From Ziziphus jujuba (Eukaryota > Streptophyta > Magnoliopsida > Rosales > Rhamnaceae), in contig NC_083386.1 in NCBI RefSeq assembly GCF_031755915.1, forward strand, positions 20,693,001 to 20,757,000: a stretch of 64,000 nt of DNA. The letters run 5' to 3'. Of this stretch, positions 50,201 to 63,014 are shown piece by piece. A program made the position numbers and the translations under genes. The notes beneath the pieces were generated by a model that was given only the letters and a program-made list of their open reading frames with translations, did no database searches and had not been told where the DNA came from. Numbering within the stretch: position 1 is the first letter of the stretch; every line of letters begins with the position of its first letter.

Positions 50201-51058
50201 GACAAATGATTGTTTAAGATCAGTTAACAATTCTCTGGTATGTTTTTTTTTTTTGGGTCCTAAATCCAGTTATGCTTTAATTTTCCTCACTGCTACCAGT
50301 TAAAAAGCCTTAGAATTGAAATTATAAGATTATAGTTAGTCCGCTTTCTGACTTTCCCAAGTTGAATATTTTCGCCTCTTGCTTGCACTTGACCTGTCTA
50401 AGTCTTCAGAAATTTTTATTGCTTTTTTCTTAAGAAATATATATGTAGTTTTCATTTTCTAATATAGGTTCATAGAATTTGATTATGTCTAATGACTCAA
50501 CTGTGGGTCAAAGGTTTTGGTAATTGACTCATGACAGTGTCTGAATGGTGATAGTGCATGTGTATTGCAATGAAACTTTGAGTTGAACATGTATGGATTC
50601 CAGTAGTTACATTTGCGCATCTAACTTAGCATCACGTAGAATTTAAATAAACACACCTATTGACATAAGCATTTGATTTGTCTTCAAATGTAGAGAGTTT
50701 TTTCCCTATATTTATCACCGTATGCATCTTTTTCTATGAAGCCTTTAATTCACCTTCATAATTTGGACTTTCATTTAAAAAAATTTACTGAAATGTATCC
50801 GGGTTTACTTTTTCACGACTGAAATTTACTTTTTCAATTGAAATGTTTCTGAAACAGTTGCAGAGATCTTCTATGGAGACATTCTACATCATTGGAAGGG
50901 TTTCTTCTGAAGCACTCATTGAAGCAAAACTATTACAAAGGAAATCATTCTTAACTTGGTTGAGTGTCTGGTTGGACGAAATCTTGTTGGAAGCTCGACT
51001 TCTCGCAATGCAGGTTGCCTTGTGGCTTTTACGAACAAGGAAAACTTTGAATTTGTGA
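44276..51058 (+). CDS. ATH9: ABC1/ADCK-type atypical protein kinase, ATH9-like
   Basis: ABC1 (UbiB/ADCK) family kinase-like protein; relatives act in quinone and lipid metabolism of mitochondria or plastids. Exons: 44276-44459, 45618-45772, 45949-46074, 46306-46401, 46544-46644, 46846-46882, 48140-48358, 48705-48816, 49413-49504, 49606-49785, 50124-50237, 50858-51058. The joined frame has 538 codons plus TGA, the same length as I recall for Arabidopsis At2g40090 (ATH9). Motifs: KLGQHIGQ (the KxGQ hallmark), the Ala-rich loop [14 protein letters not shown] (the nucleotide-binding Lys), HCDPHAAN (catalytic loop) and LDHG (DFG equivalent). The N terminus ([17 protein letters not shown]) is Arg/Ala/Ser-rich without acidic residues, like an organellar targeting peptide. 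Intron 6 has a GC donor (AAAG then GCACGT); all others are GT-AG. Confidence 0.94.
44645..44678. repeat. Long poly-C tract in kinase-gene intron 1
   Basis: About 34 bases that are C apart from one A, followed by GCGGGG, in an otherwise AT-rich intron. Such runs are rare in plant nuclear DNA and error-prone in sequencing, so the length should be treated as uncertain. Confidence 0.85.
46983..47028. repeat. 23-bp tandem pair in kinase-gene intron 6
   Basis: AAGATAACTTGTGTCTTTGA occurs twice head to tail with period 23. It lies downstream of the GC donor. Confidence 0.85.
47179..47284. repeat. 53-bp tandem pair in kinase-gene intron 6
   Basis: Units 47179-47231 and 47232-47284 both start TAGATCGAGTAGTCTG and differ at two visible sites. 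Confidence 0.87.
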
Positions 51059-54000
51059 AACTGAAGAAAGATCATGCAAGATTCTTGAATAACAATGATA
51101 TTCTTTCGGTTTGACCCAAAAGTGGGCTTGAACATTCTTAGTCTGCATAACTCAAGGTCTCCCGGTTAACATGCTGGGAGTTTGATGATTGATAGGATCA
51201 GATTGATTTTTTAAGATTCAATAAATAAATGATGCATGTTTGTTCTTGTTTCTCAGAAACACAGAAATGTAGCCATGTAAACTAGGACCTCATCAGTGTT
51301 GTAAAACCCCTTTCGATGGGCAAAGTAATAGACTCAAAGAAAAATATACCCATATGGAGTGAAACAGATTTTTGAAAAATTTTGTAAGTGATTCATTCTT
51401 TCACAGATTATTTTGTGTTAGAAGTGATTATTTTTCTGCAGATTTGTTTTTGTTAGAAACTCTAAATTGTGATATAAGATGGTAACATCTTTATTGTGTG
51501 TTTAAGTGATTTTTATCTAGGGATTTGTTCCTATTGAGAACTCAAATCGTGCAATAAGATATGAGAAGTTGATCTTATATGTATATGCCTGATTTTTACT
51601 CCCTGCTTCTTATCAATCTGACTGGTTCCAAAGAATAAGACAAAAATAAGCCATGCTATAGAAGATTCTGTCCCATCTCAAGGACGAGGACAATTGATTG
51701 AGATTGTAAAAGCGATACTCACAACCTTCAGCTTTGTACGAACAAGAAAGAACACGTGGTAATTTTACAACTGTTGGCTCTGCTAGGTACATGGATAATA
51801 CATTGCACGCAACAACCATTCGTACTGCCTTTTTATTGAACCATTATGTTTTTGGTGACCAGATATTAAATTGAATTCACAGCCCACAGCCCATTTAAGC
51901 ATCCTTTCGACAACCATGATGCCTCTATTTTTACTTAATTTGCTGTTTGTATAAATATATCCTGTTTCAAAAGAGGTGTGGGTCTGTCATTCTGCAATCT
52001 GCATATAAATTTGATAATTGAATACAATGGGGAGAGAGATAGAGAGAGAGAGAGATAGAGAGAGAGAGAGGAGTAAATGAACATCTTTACCTAAACGATA
52101 TCTGCTGGTGGTTGGCTCAATTACTTCAACGGGCATTCTTGTCACTTTCTCACTGTTCTCCGTACTTGTGTTTATAGCAGGTCCATTGCAGGTATTAGCA
52201 AAAATACAATTTCTCCTTTGGAGGAATTGCAAAATAATTCATTCAAATTTCGCATTAATATTTCTTATGTTACGTTTGTTTTTTTTTTTATAAATAAATT
52301 AAAATAAAATATTTTTATGTTTTATTTTAATTAAAAATAATGTTATGGATATTAAAATATTTATCAAATTTATCTAACAAACTCATATAGTAAATAATAC
52401 TATATTACTAGCTTTGCATTAAATTAAATGTTAATGTAACAAAAAAAAAATATTGAATTAAATGTTTGGTTTTTATTAATTTATCTGCCATTTCAATTGA
52501 TGGATGATTTAATAAACAAATTGATGCATGTTGCATTCTTATGTATGTCAATATTTATGTTACCCTATCATATATTAACACATAATTTTAACATTATTTG
52601 ATAAACAATTAAAAAAAATGATATTTGTTGCTATTTATGATTATCACCAGTAAAATTACATTTTTATATTAATTATTAATAAGTTAATACTAATGGTTCA
52701 TTTTTCCAGTCACAACCAAGGTTTTAAATATTGAATTATTATTTTTTTGAAAATTCCGTTTTTTTAAGGGGTTGAAAAAAAAAATAGGTTCCCAATAGAA
52801 ATTGATATAATTTTCATAATATATAGCGAAATTTTATCAAAATTTTCATTAAAATATTCATATCAAATCTTTAACAATTTGGTTAAAAAATTCATAATAT
52901 CCATCGAAATTTCAAAAATTTCCATGTGGATTTCTGAAATTTCTATAGAATTTTTGCAAATATTTACGAAATTTTTTAATATTATTAATACTTAGCAAAT
53001 TATGTTACGAAATTAATTTTAGTGATTTTTTTTAACCTTTTGATTGTTTTTTAAGTATTTAATAATATAAATAAAACGATGTGAATTAAATTCAATAACT
53101 TTGATAGGTTTTATTCACTGATAAAGTAAATATACTTGCTATACATTTTATTACATTTTATATAAGATAGATTCATTAAAATTCCATAATTATAAGTTAA
53201 TAATTTATTATATAAAAATAGAAATACAATGTTATATAAAATTGACATTGATAGCATTTTAATTAATAATTTAAGCAAATAAAAAAAAAATAGAATATAT
53301 TATACTAAATATTAAAAACAATTATATTTAACACAAGATATTTATGGTAGACACAATAATAATTACATAAAAAATTATTAAGGAGATATATCTTTTAATA
53401 ATTATTTTTACATTTCACATATCAAAATGAAAAAAAGAAAAATATCAATAATTTTCAATTAATTAACTATAAATATTGAAATGATATTTATAAAATATAA
53501 TATAATTATAATAATTATTTTATCTTAATCAATAAATAATTTTATTAAATATATATATATATATATATATTTATATTTTTATCAATAATAATTTATTTAT
53601 AATTATTTTTGTTTATTGTAAATTAAATTGATTAAGAAAAATATAATATTTATTTAATATTTTTGTAATTTTTATAATAAATTTAATAATTAATTGATTA
53701 AATAAGTTAATGCTAAAATTTCAATAATTTTTTTTTAAGTAAATTTTTATTATTTTTTATGAATTTTTATAAATATTTAATTTTTTTTTATATTTTTATG
53801 AAAATTTTTATATTTTCATCAATATCAAAATTATGAACTTTAACAACAATCGACAATTAAATGATATTTAATATATATATTTTATAGTTGATGATTATCA
53901 ATAATGATAAATAATAATGCTCAATAATTTAGCAATTTTAGCACTGTTAATACATAAATTACTTACTCAACTTAGTCGGATGGTTTATATTAAATACCAT

Positions 54001-54426
54001 AAAGTTATTACAGATAATAGACCCTTAAGCTGATTGTCACCTCGACTATCCATCAAGCTATTTTGAAGTAAATTTTGTTTAAATAAATCAAATTTCTAAA
54101 AATAAAAGAATATTGAACTAATTACTCATTATTATGCTGAAATTCTCATTACCAATTCTAAAACAAGAAAGCATAGAGAATGATGAGAAAAAGACAAAAG
54201 AGTAATGCGGTCGCGGGGGTTTCATTTCATCCATCGTATTCCTGCCACTGCCATGTAAAGCAATCAATTTCAATGTTTAAGTGTTTGTCCAAGTCAATTC
54301 CCAAAGCCAAGTAGATATGAATGAATAGCCAATTTATACGGAGCGAGAATCTCGAGGGATTTTAATCTGACGGTAGATGTTGAGAGCAGAGAAATGAAGG
54401 GTTGCATTTGTTGGCAAGTTGATAGC

Positions 54427-54457
<31 letters not shown>

Positions 54458-56075
54458 GGAGAAAGAGACAGAGAAGAGAGAGAGAGAGAGAGAGTAAAAT
54501 TTGGTTTGTTTGTTGGTTTGAGTGGTACATAATAAAACATATTACAAATCACATTCATAAATGAGCATTGAATTTTAAGCTTCGGTTAGTTGGTCTTGGT
54601 TGGTGGCTTATTTACCAAATCCACCATCCTCCTTCTACCCTCTCTACCCTCTTTCTTTATTTCTTCTTGCTTTCCTTTTTTTTTTTTTATTATTATTATT
54701 ATTTTTCACTTGCTAATAAATTTATTGGATATTTTGTAATTATGTGATTGTTTCTCAATAGATTGCACATTCTCAAAAAGTTTTTTTTCTTTTTTTTTTT
54801 TATAAATATAAGTAAATGTTACAAAAGTATATATTTTAGGATTATGTTAGTGAGTATATATACAAATTTTAGAAAATATTATAAATTAGAAACTCTCAAA
54901 TATTTGTAAATTTAAATGCAATTTCTAATTTTATGTAACTTTGAAAATTTCAAAGGGTCTCTATGATTTTTTTTTCCCATCGTTAAATACTAATATAAAA
55001 ACTAATTCAAATGTATATTATTTTCATCACAAAACTATTTCCCTGGTCAACATTATTTGACGAAATTTCCAATATATATTTTTTTAACAATTTTGCTACA
55101 GCAAAATTGAACTCTTTGCCCAATTTAATATGTGCATGTGCAAATCTTTAATTAGTCGCTATCTTAAAAAAAAAAAAAGAAAGTATTACATATAATGGGT
55201 AGGCCATATCATTTTTTATAATTTTTAATAAATTTGAATAATTTGTCCCTATTCTATTCATTACCATCTCAATTAAAAATATTAATAAATAAATAACATA
55301 AATTTAAATGAAAATGAATAACTTTTTTTTTAAAATAAGATAAAATTTTATTACTGGTCGGATAAAAAAAAGATGGATAAAAGATTTTAATTGAACATAA
55401 AGCAAACAAACTATATGGATCCTAATCGTAGAGTGTTTGAATATGAGTGAATATATATATATATGTATATATCACCGTATCATCAATACATAATAAATAT
55501 TTAAAAGTTGTCATACCTATTTTTAAAAATTTAAATTTAAATTAATAACTGATAATTTAACCTACCAACCAATACGCGTTTGGTACGAAATCATTGTGTA
55601 TTTAATTAAGTTAGGGTTTAGAGATGAATTATTAAATAATATAATGTACAAAATATTCGTATTTAATTTTTACTTATTTATTCTTAGGTAATAAACAGAT
55701 AGGGAGAAAGTGACTCCGGTGTTTACTTGCATCTGTGAAAAAAATAATAATAAATAATTAACGCAAGTGGGCCATGCTTCTTACATGTCATAATTTGGAT
55801 GGCTAATAAAACGTTATAAATAATCACGCAAATACAATAGAATGCCATCCAATCTCGGAGGTGTATAAAGTGATTGCTAAAAACAGATACACCTCTGCAA
55901 TTAGGAATTGCGATTTGATTTACTGGTATCTGTATATGTGTATCATCATCAGTCATCGCTAGAAGCTCCGAATAAGGTGGGTGGAGCGGTGATCCTAATT
56001 ACTTGTTCTTCGTCTTTCTTTCTCACAGACTTTTCTGAGTGAGAGAACTTTCTACAAACACACACACACAGAGAA
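51059..56075. other. Gene-poor region between kinase and esterase genes
   Basis: The left part holds the kinase 3' UTR. (GA)n arrays lie at 52031-52070 and 54425-54494. From about 52260 to 53960 base composition is extremely AT-rich, with many GAAATTT-like motifs and no coding region. The right edge (about 55840-56075) should be the esterase leader; TATAAATA at 55815-55822 is a possible TATA box, and a short CA array lies at 56060-56070. No other gene is supported. Confidence 0.55.
54425..54494. repeat. Imperfect (GA)n microsatellite
   Basis: Two GA-rich arrays are separated by a CAGACAGACGG-type interruption. A similar array occurs at 52031-52070. Confidence 0.85.
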
Positions 56076-56213
56076 ATGGTGGGACCGCCAAGGCCTCAGT
56101 TCGTTTTGTTCGGATCCTCCATTGTTCAGCTAAGCTTCAGCAATGGCGGTTGGGGTGCTACTCTCGCTGACATTTACGCTCGCAAAGTATTCTTTCTCTA
56201 AATCTTTCCCTTT

Positions 56214-56244
<31 letters not shown>

Positions 56245-57272
56245 CCTACTTGTGGATTATTTTTATGTTTGAGCCTAACTAAGAAAATATTATGCATTTT
56301 AACGCCTTTAATTTTGTGGGTTTTTTTCTTCGTTTATTAATTCGTTTAAGAAGGAACAAAAAACAGAGGTTGTTTGAAAATTGTCAATACTAGTCAGATT
56401 TTTGGCGTCCAAACTGGCCCTGAGCTTTTGTTTCTCGGCCATTTACATGTGAATTTTTTATCAACCAAAACACATCAGTGAATGGATTTTTTTTCCAAAA
56501 TAATTTTTTAAGTCTATCATGCAGGCATAATGTTGAATTTCAAAAGAAAATTGCCATAATTTGATGATTTTATGTTGGTTTCTGCATTTATAGGTTCTCG
56601 TTTGCTATCTGTTTCAGTGAGACATTGGCAATCTTATTTGTGATTTGTTGCAGGCAGATATATTGGTGCGGGGGTATTACGGTTGGAACTCAAGGCGTGC
56701 TGTACAGGTCCTCGATCAAGTGTTTCCTAAGGTATTGCATTTTTCAAGTTGCAAATTTAAATCTTTTTGCTTTATTGGATTTTACTTTAGATATGATCAT
56801 AAAGGGATCCTATGTTTACAAGAAATTATGAGATTGAACTTGATGGAGTAATAGGATCACTCTAAAGTCCATAGTCTCCTCTATCAATTACAATGTTATT
56901 CCATTTTCTTAGCTTGATACCTTTAGTAACAAATTTCCTTGTGAAGAAAATGGAGAGATAACAATAAATGAAAATAATGTAACCCACTTAGCTGTTTTGT
57001 GATGTGAAAATCAGGATTTGACCAAGTCTATTTTTCTGGTTGAAAGGGCAGATGGAAAGAGGTATTAGGATGCCGGCTGTCTCCGGCTTGTTTTACTTAA
57101 ACTATCTTATGGTTCGAGTATGGAATCCCATACACCAAAAAGGAAAGAGAAACAAACATTCTTACACGTTTTCAAAATAAAATTCCTAGATTTCGCATAA
57201 TTTATTTTTATTCCATTATTTTCTTTTCCTCACTATTTTTTTAAGCCAAATAATACTCTAATACTTTATATA

Positions 57273-57308
<36 letters not shown>

Positions 57309-59932
57309 GTTTCCCCTTATACCCAATGGATTTAAATTTCTAACATTTCCTTGAGGTTTCTCAAGCTCGTTGAATCAATTTGAACCTGGTTGAATCAATT
57401 TGAAGTTCCCCAAGTTGTTGCAAAGTCTTGTTAAAAATGAAAATAATTGGATGAGCTGCATCCAAATTTTACTGAAGTTAGGAGGATTTCCATAGGATCA
57501 GCAGAATAACCAAAAAAAAAATTTGCCAATCCTATGTAAATCCTCCTAACTTCAGTATATTCTCTTGTGTCTCCCATATGAATATTTAAGTGACTTGTTC
57601 ATCCACAAAGAGAATTTCATATCGCCCTGAACATATGCCTGTCACCATCAGTGATTTTTTAGCCTTTTTTAACTTTCTCAAAGCTTCTTCTGATCATAAA
57701 GCTTCCATTGCAATTTGACAGAGACAATGATAATTAGGTTATAACTTCTAGTATTTATAATATATATATATATATATATATATTTTGTGTACTAGAGGAT
57801 AGTGAACAGTACAGATATTACTCTCTTTTGTTGAGGCTTTAATGTAGCAGCCTAGACTCTAGTAGATACTAACTCCCAACAATATGCTTTTATTGAATAT
57901 AGGATGCTGCAGTACAGCCATCGTTGGTCATAGCTTATTTTGGAGGTAATGATTCAATGGGGCCTCACTCATCTGGCCTGGGCCCTCATGTGCCACTTCC
58001 TGAATACATTGAAAACATGAGAGTGATTGCAAGACATCTCCAGGTTCTTTCTTCATACAAATAATAAATATCATTATCATGCTATATATAAATAGGCTGT
58101 AGTTGACTTGCTGAAGGAGTGAAGGATCCTTAATTACATACTGGTTAACCTATTGGGATGATCTGTACTTCATTCATCTCACCTTTCCTTGGTGTCTTGA
58201 ACATTCCCTTTCTTGGCATCTTGAGCATTGTTTGGATTCATGGTAACTTCGTAGGAAATCAGTGATGCATTTAATTTTGGTTTTACCATCTGACAAGTCT
58301 GCATGTCCGAGACTCAACCAAGCAACGAAAATTTATGAAACCAATCTTTCAACGATCAATAAAATATAGTTTGTCATAGAGGATTTAAGAGACAATCCAA
58401 ATGTGCTAAAGGAAATAATAAATCTTCATAGTCATACATGGTTGAAATGATTCATTTATGCTTGTTTTGTATGTACGTCACCTCTGAATGACCATCAAAA
58501 TTAGCTTTGTTGATGCCTTCTTCAATCTAGAATGATGTTTGATGCATTCTGACACACGTTTATGTTACCAGAGTCTTTCAGATTCCACACGCATCATTTT
58601 TCTTAGTTGTCCTCCTGTGAATGAGGAAAAAGTTCGTGAAATTACAAGGTTCTCGTTTGCACATCTTATAATATTTTCCTTCCTTTTTTCTGTTACTAGG
58701 ACAATGCTAATGCAGGTGTTTTACCTTTGTCACAGTGAGTATTTAAGCAAACTAGTAAGAACTAATGAGTTGTGCAGACAGTATTCAGATGCCTGTGTAG
58801 AGTTGTGCCAGGAAATGGGTTTGAAGGTTGTTGATCTTTTTACTGCATTTCAGAAAAGAGATAATTGGATGAATACTTGTTTTACGTAAGTTAGTTTGCT
58901 CAAATTTTCTTGTATTTTATTTTGACAGTACCCTCAATTATGATGAGTGCAATTTGTTGCACTGAAAAAATACTCTGCCCTGTTTAAACTTTAGCCTTTT
59001 CAATTTTCAGATACCTTGTCTTTCGTTGGCTAGAATTTTAAACTCTTTACTGATGCTTATTACTGGAAGATCAATAATTACACATTAGGCATAGCTATTA
59101 ATGTCTTAATGCTGTTTATATACCATTATAGTTGAGGCATTTATGGCTATATGCGTATGTGAGTGCATGTTTCTCACTTCTAGATTTAATTGTGAAGAAT
59201 TGCTTTAGTTAATTAGACATGTCATAATTCTTTCTGATATTGTTATGAAGCATAAATTCTGCTCCAAGGTTGACTCAGTCTCTGCAGAATTGAGATTGAG
59301 GTTATTGCTTTCCATAACTCCATAATATGATTTTCCTTGTCCTTGTTATGGTTCAAGCAGTCAATTAAGATGGCTATACATCTGTGGTTGAGAAATAAGG
59401 TCCTTTTTCAGAAAAAAAATTGAAATAATAATGAAAAACCAGACTACTTCAGTGAACTTTCATTACAATTGATGCTCTGTCAAATTGTCAGCTAATTGTC
59501 ATCTGAAAGATATCTGGCTGAAATGTACTCTTCTACTCTTTCTCGAGCAAAGTAAATAGAAGTTTTCAATGTCATGAACCTGCATGATAACTACCTTAAA
59601 GCTTATATAACTTTAATGAGTTTGATGGTTCATTGTTCAGTAGTAGTTTATTGTCAAGAGTTTAATTTGTTTTGCATTCTCTGGTAAAAGGAAATTCAGT
59701 CTCATTCTTCCTTTTCAGAGATGGTGTTCATTTATCCGCTGAGGGGAGCAATATAGTTGTAGAGGAGATATTGAAGGTGCTCAAGAATGCTGAATGGAAA
59801 CCATGTTTACACTGGAAGTCCATTCCGACTGAGTTTTCAGAGGACTCACCATATGATCTCGTTACTGCTGATGGAAAAGGAACATTAAATCCCTCTGAGT
59901 GGACCTTTCACAGGGAGATTCAGTGGAAATAA
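56076..59932 (+). CDS. CPRD49: SGNH/GDSL esterase, CPRD49-like (isoamyl acetate-hydrolysing esterase family)
   Basis: SGNH-fold hydrolase of the IAH1-like group. Exons: 56076-56186, 56654-56731, 57903-58043, 58572-58648, 58736-58885, 59719-59932, all GT-AG, joining to 256 codons plus TAA. That is the size of Arabidopsis CPRD49-type proteins (At3g11210). Motifs: block I FGSSIVQ carries the nucleophilic Ser, with GSS in place of the canonical GDS, as is normal in plant members; block III YFGGNDSMGPH has the oxyanion Asn; block V DGVHLSAEG has the catalytic Asp and His. There is no signal peptide, so the enzyme is probably cytosolic, unlike the large secreted plant GDSL lipases. The first ATG (MVGPPRPQFVLFG) matches the family N terminus. 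Substrate unknown. Confidence 0.94.
56214..56243. repeat. (GTT)n microsatellite in esterase intron 1
   Basis: About nine GTT units just downstream of the first exon. Confidence 0.85.
57471..57556. repeat. Near-perfect hairpin in esterase intron 2
   Basis: Arms 57471-57498 (ACTGAAGTTAGGAGGATTTC...) and 57529-57556 (ending AACTTCAGT) are reverse complements over 28 bases with one mismatch, around a 30-base A-rich loop. Pairing does not extend outward. It could be a minimal MITE remnant or a small-RNA-forming stem; the sequence does not decide. Confidence 0.8.
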
Positions 59933-62790
59933 TCAATGGTCATCTTCTGCCTGCTTTCCCCATGCAGGTGCTTGGTTAATTGCGGAGAACAATGATATGT
60001 TATTGTATGAAACACATGGAATATTTGAAAAAAGAAAAAAAAGAAAAAAAAAAAGAAAAGAAAAATGCAAGGGGAAGGGAAGAAGATTCAATACATTTGT
60101 AGCAAACACTACTTTAGAAGTCCAGGAAAAGACTCTTATATATGGTTTACTCAATTCTATTAAATATAGCTTTGTAAGTAAGTTATTTAGAAGTAACTTT
60201 GTGCCTTTCATATTTCTTCAGCCACATGGTACTGTTGAAAGTTGGTAGTTGAGGAGCCATTCACTGTTTGATCAGAAAATTATTTCTATGCCACATTAGA
60301 TGGAGAAGCTGCAGTTTGTTTTGTTGAGAGCCTGAATGGTCGAAATGCAAAATTTGATTACATAAATTGATTAATCTTTGGCCAATAACGGTTTCAAATT
60401 GGATTTTGAGTTTTATCTTTTTTTCTTTTGTATTTTTCTTTCCTATTCTTTTTTTTTTTTTTTTTTAATTTTTGTGGGGGTTCTAATTGTGATAGTCTAA
60501 ATTGAATTATATCCGTGCAAAACTTGTTTTGGGTAATGGTCCTGCACTTGAATGCTTCACTGTATTTTTGCCATTAAGATTTTTTGATAAAAAGTTTTAC
60601 TATTTTGTCACAATTGAAACTATGCTAACAAGACAACTGCTAATTGGTAGCATTTAATCATTAATTTTTTATTCTAAATTTTTTTTTTAGATAAGTAAAC
60701 CTTTTAACACAAGAAATTATTTGATAAGATGGGTTTACTATGTCAGCTTTAGATGTCTAATTGTATTACGTCATTTTATCAAATATGATATGTAATTCAT
60801 ATTATTTTTTAAATTAATTAATATAATAACACTTCAAATTAGTAAGCTATTTGACATCAAATTAATTTCTTTATTCAATACATTTATTAATAAATCATTT
60901 AGTATCCTTCTAAGGAATAATTATATCATTTAATTTATATAAATTTTATCTTAAAAAATAAAAAACTTTTAAAAAATATATTTCATTCAAAAATACTTTA
61001 AAAAAGCATTATTATGTATTTCATATTCCATCCACTTTATATTTACATACTTTCAAGTTTAATATGATAAATTAAGAGGGATATCTTTTTATTTTTATTT
61101 TTTATTTTTGAAAAGAAAGAAATACTTTTTTTATACTTCTCTTTGCGTTGCTACTCTTTTATAATAAAAATAATATGCCTATATATATATATATATACAC
61201 CTACATTGATTTTCCCATAATGTTTATAAAAATAGAGCAATTGTATATATAATGTTTTATTTTGGTTAAAATAAACTAATAATAGTAAGAAATAGTATTT
61301 GCATTTTTTTTAAAGATTGTTTAAGAAATAAAATAAATGAGATAATCCTTTTTAAGAAAATTAAATATATTAATAAAGTCATATTAAAGAAATTGATTTC
61401 TTTTGGACGAAATATTGAAATAGTTTGATTTGTTAACAAATAATTTACCAATTTAAAGTTTAATTACATTGCATTTTAAAAATGATATAAATAATGTGTT
61501 GTTGGAAAATCATAAAGCAAAACTGAAAAACTAAGTAACACAAACAACAACAAGATTTAGCGAGGTTTGGCCAAGAGGTTCGGCCAAGATTGCCTACGTC
61601 CTCATTGCTCCAGTGAGAGTTTTTGGTATTATTGAATAGCTGCTGTTACTAAAATCACTATATAATTTTAACTATGGAATCATTCAGATATTCACAATCC
61701 AAAACTCCTGTTACACCCTTTTCTCTCTGTGTTCTCAACCAAGCTCACAAAGAACATCAATTACACACACAAAGAAGAACACGAGGGAATGAAAACAGAT
61801 TTCTTGAAGTTTTTCCCACTTCTGCAACTTTCTAGAAAAATTTGTTTTTTTCCTTTTGTTTTTTTTTTTTTTTTTTTCGTTGTGAAGGAAGAAAACCATA
61901 TATATAACAAGTATTGCTCAAAATGACGTCACTCTACTTAAGATGTGAGGCAACGTGACCATTTTGCCATTCTTTATTTCCAAAATAATGAAGTGCACCG
62001 TTTTGACCTCCTAAAACTTCAAAACGCTCAAAACAGATTCTGCACTAGATTTTGCACCAGTTTTTAGAGCACATTACAGCAGCAATATAAGATAAATTTG
62101 AGGATTAAATCATCACATGTGCGATATTTAATAAATTAACATAATATAATATGATGGGTTTATGACTAACGTGATAGATCTATCCTACCAAATAATTTAT
62201 CTTTCTATATAGCTACTTAAATGCTAATCTAAAAAAAATATTATATCACTATTAATGTTACCATTTGACAATTTCAATAACTATTTAAATATGTTCACTT
62301 TGCCAAATTAGGTAGTTTTAATAAAAAAAATCAATTCATATTCAAATGCAATTAATTAGTAATGGCCATATTAACAATAATTCTACGGGTGATAATTATC
62401 AGATATTGATGATAAATAACAAAGTGATTTTTATTAACAGTAACCAATAACATTTTTCTTTCTAATATAATATTACCTCTTTAAAATTTGGTATTAGAAT
62501 AATAGTGAACTCTACTGATCCACTGTAGAAAACCGCAAGCCACAATTACATAAGAAAAATTGAAAACAAAAATACACATAATTTAGATGATTTCTTTTTT
62601 TATTAGCTTTAAATGGATTGTGTGCTTGATCATTTCCTCATTTATTATTTATCTTTGCTATATATATATATAAATTTTTTTTTTTTGGGGCTAAAATTAC
62701 AATTTCATATTTAAGCGACGCCCCAAACTTCACTGGATCTAGACCGTTGAAATTTTTTTGAACCACTACTAATGAACGGTATCCGATTAC
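59933..62790. other. Intergenic region between esterase and PSF3 genes
   Basis: The left part is esterase 3' UTR with an AAAAAAGAAAAGAA-type purine run near 60030. From about 60580 the sequence is AT-rich without coding potential. A retroelement-like segment lies at about 61500-62110 and is annotated separately. Confidence 0.5.
61500..62110. mobile_element. Possible LTR-like fragment
   Basis: Begins near TGTTGGAAAATC and contains GCGAGGTTTGGCCAAG and TTGCCTACGTCCTC, word patterns I associate with recurrent non-coding plant retroelement terminal sequences. It is more GC-rich than its flanks and has no coding capacity. I could not define both ends or a convincing target duplication, so this is tentative. 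Confidence 0.25.
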
Positions 62791-62800
62791 AGATACATGT

Positions 62801-62809
62801 TATAAATAG
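62801..62809 (+). promoter_or_regulatory. TATA box of the PSF3 gene
   Basis: TATAAATAG, a strong plant TATA match, about 215 bases upstream of the leader-intron donor. It would place transcription start near 62830. A CT-then-CA microsatellite (62936-62973) would lie in the 5' leader. Confidence 0.55.
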
Positions 62810-62933
62810 AATTCCCCCGCTTTCCATATTTTTGGAGTTTCCCTCCCTTTATTTTTTTCAATTTTGTTTATGTCAGCTTCCTCTTTCCTTTTCGTTTTCA
62901 GTCATCTTCTTGCACTTGGAGGCGCGGCTCAAA

Positions 62934-62935
<2 letters not shown>

Positions 62936-62973
<38 letters not shown>
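62936..62973. repeat. Compound (CT)n(CA)n microsatellite in PSF3 leader
   Basis: CT repeats run directly into CA repeats inside the inferred first leader exon. CT-rich leaders are common in plants. Confidence 0.85.
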
Positions 62974-63014
62974 CCCCTTCGTGCAAACGCCAAATTAGAG
63001 CAACACGAATCCAG

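Noticed and set aside
52031..52070. (GA)n tract considered as a promoter GAGA element
   Set aside because: No gene start lies nearby in either direction, so it is kept only as a microsatellite.
57062..57092. Small GC-rich stem (GCCGGCTGTCTCCGGC) considered as RNA element or tRNA part
   Set aside because: The stem is only about five bases and the surrounding sequence lacks tRNA arms or any conserved RNA features.
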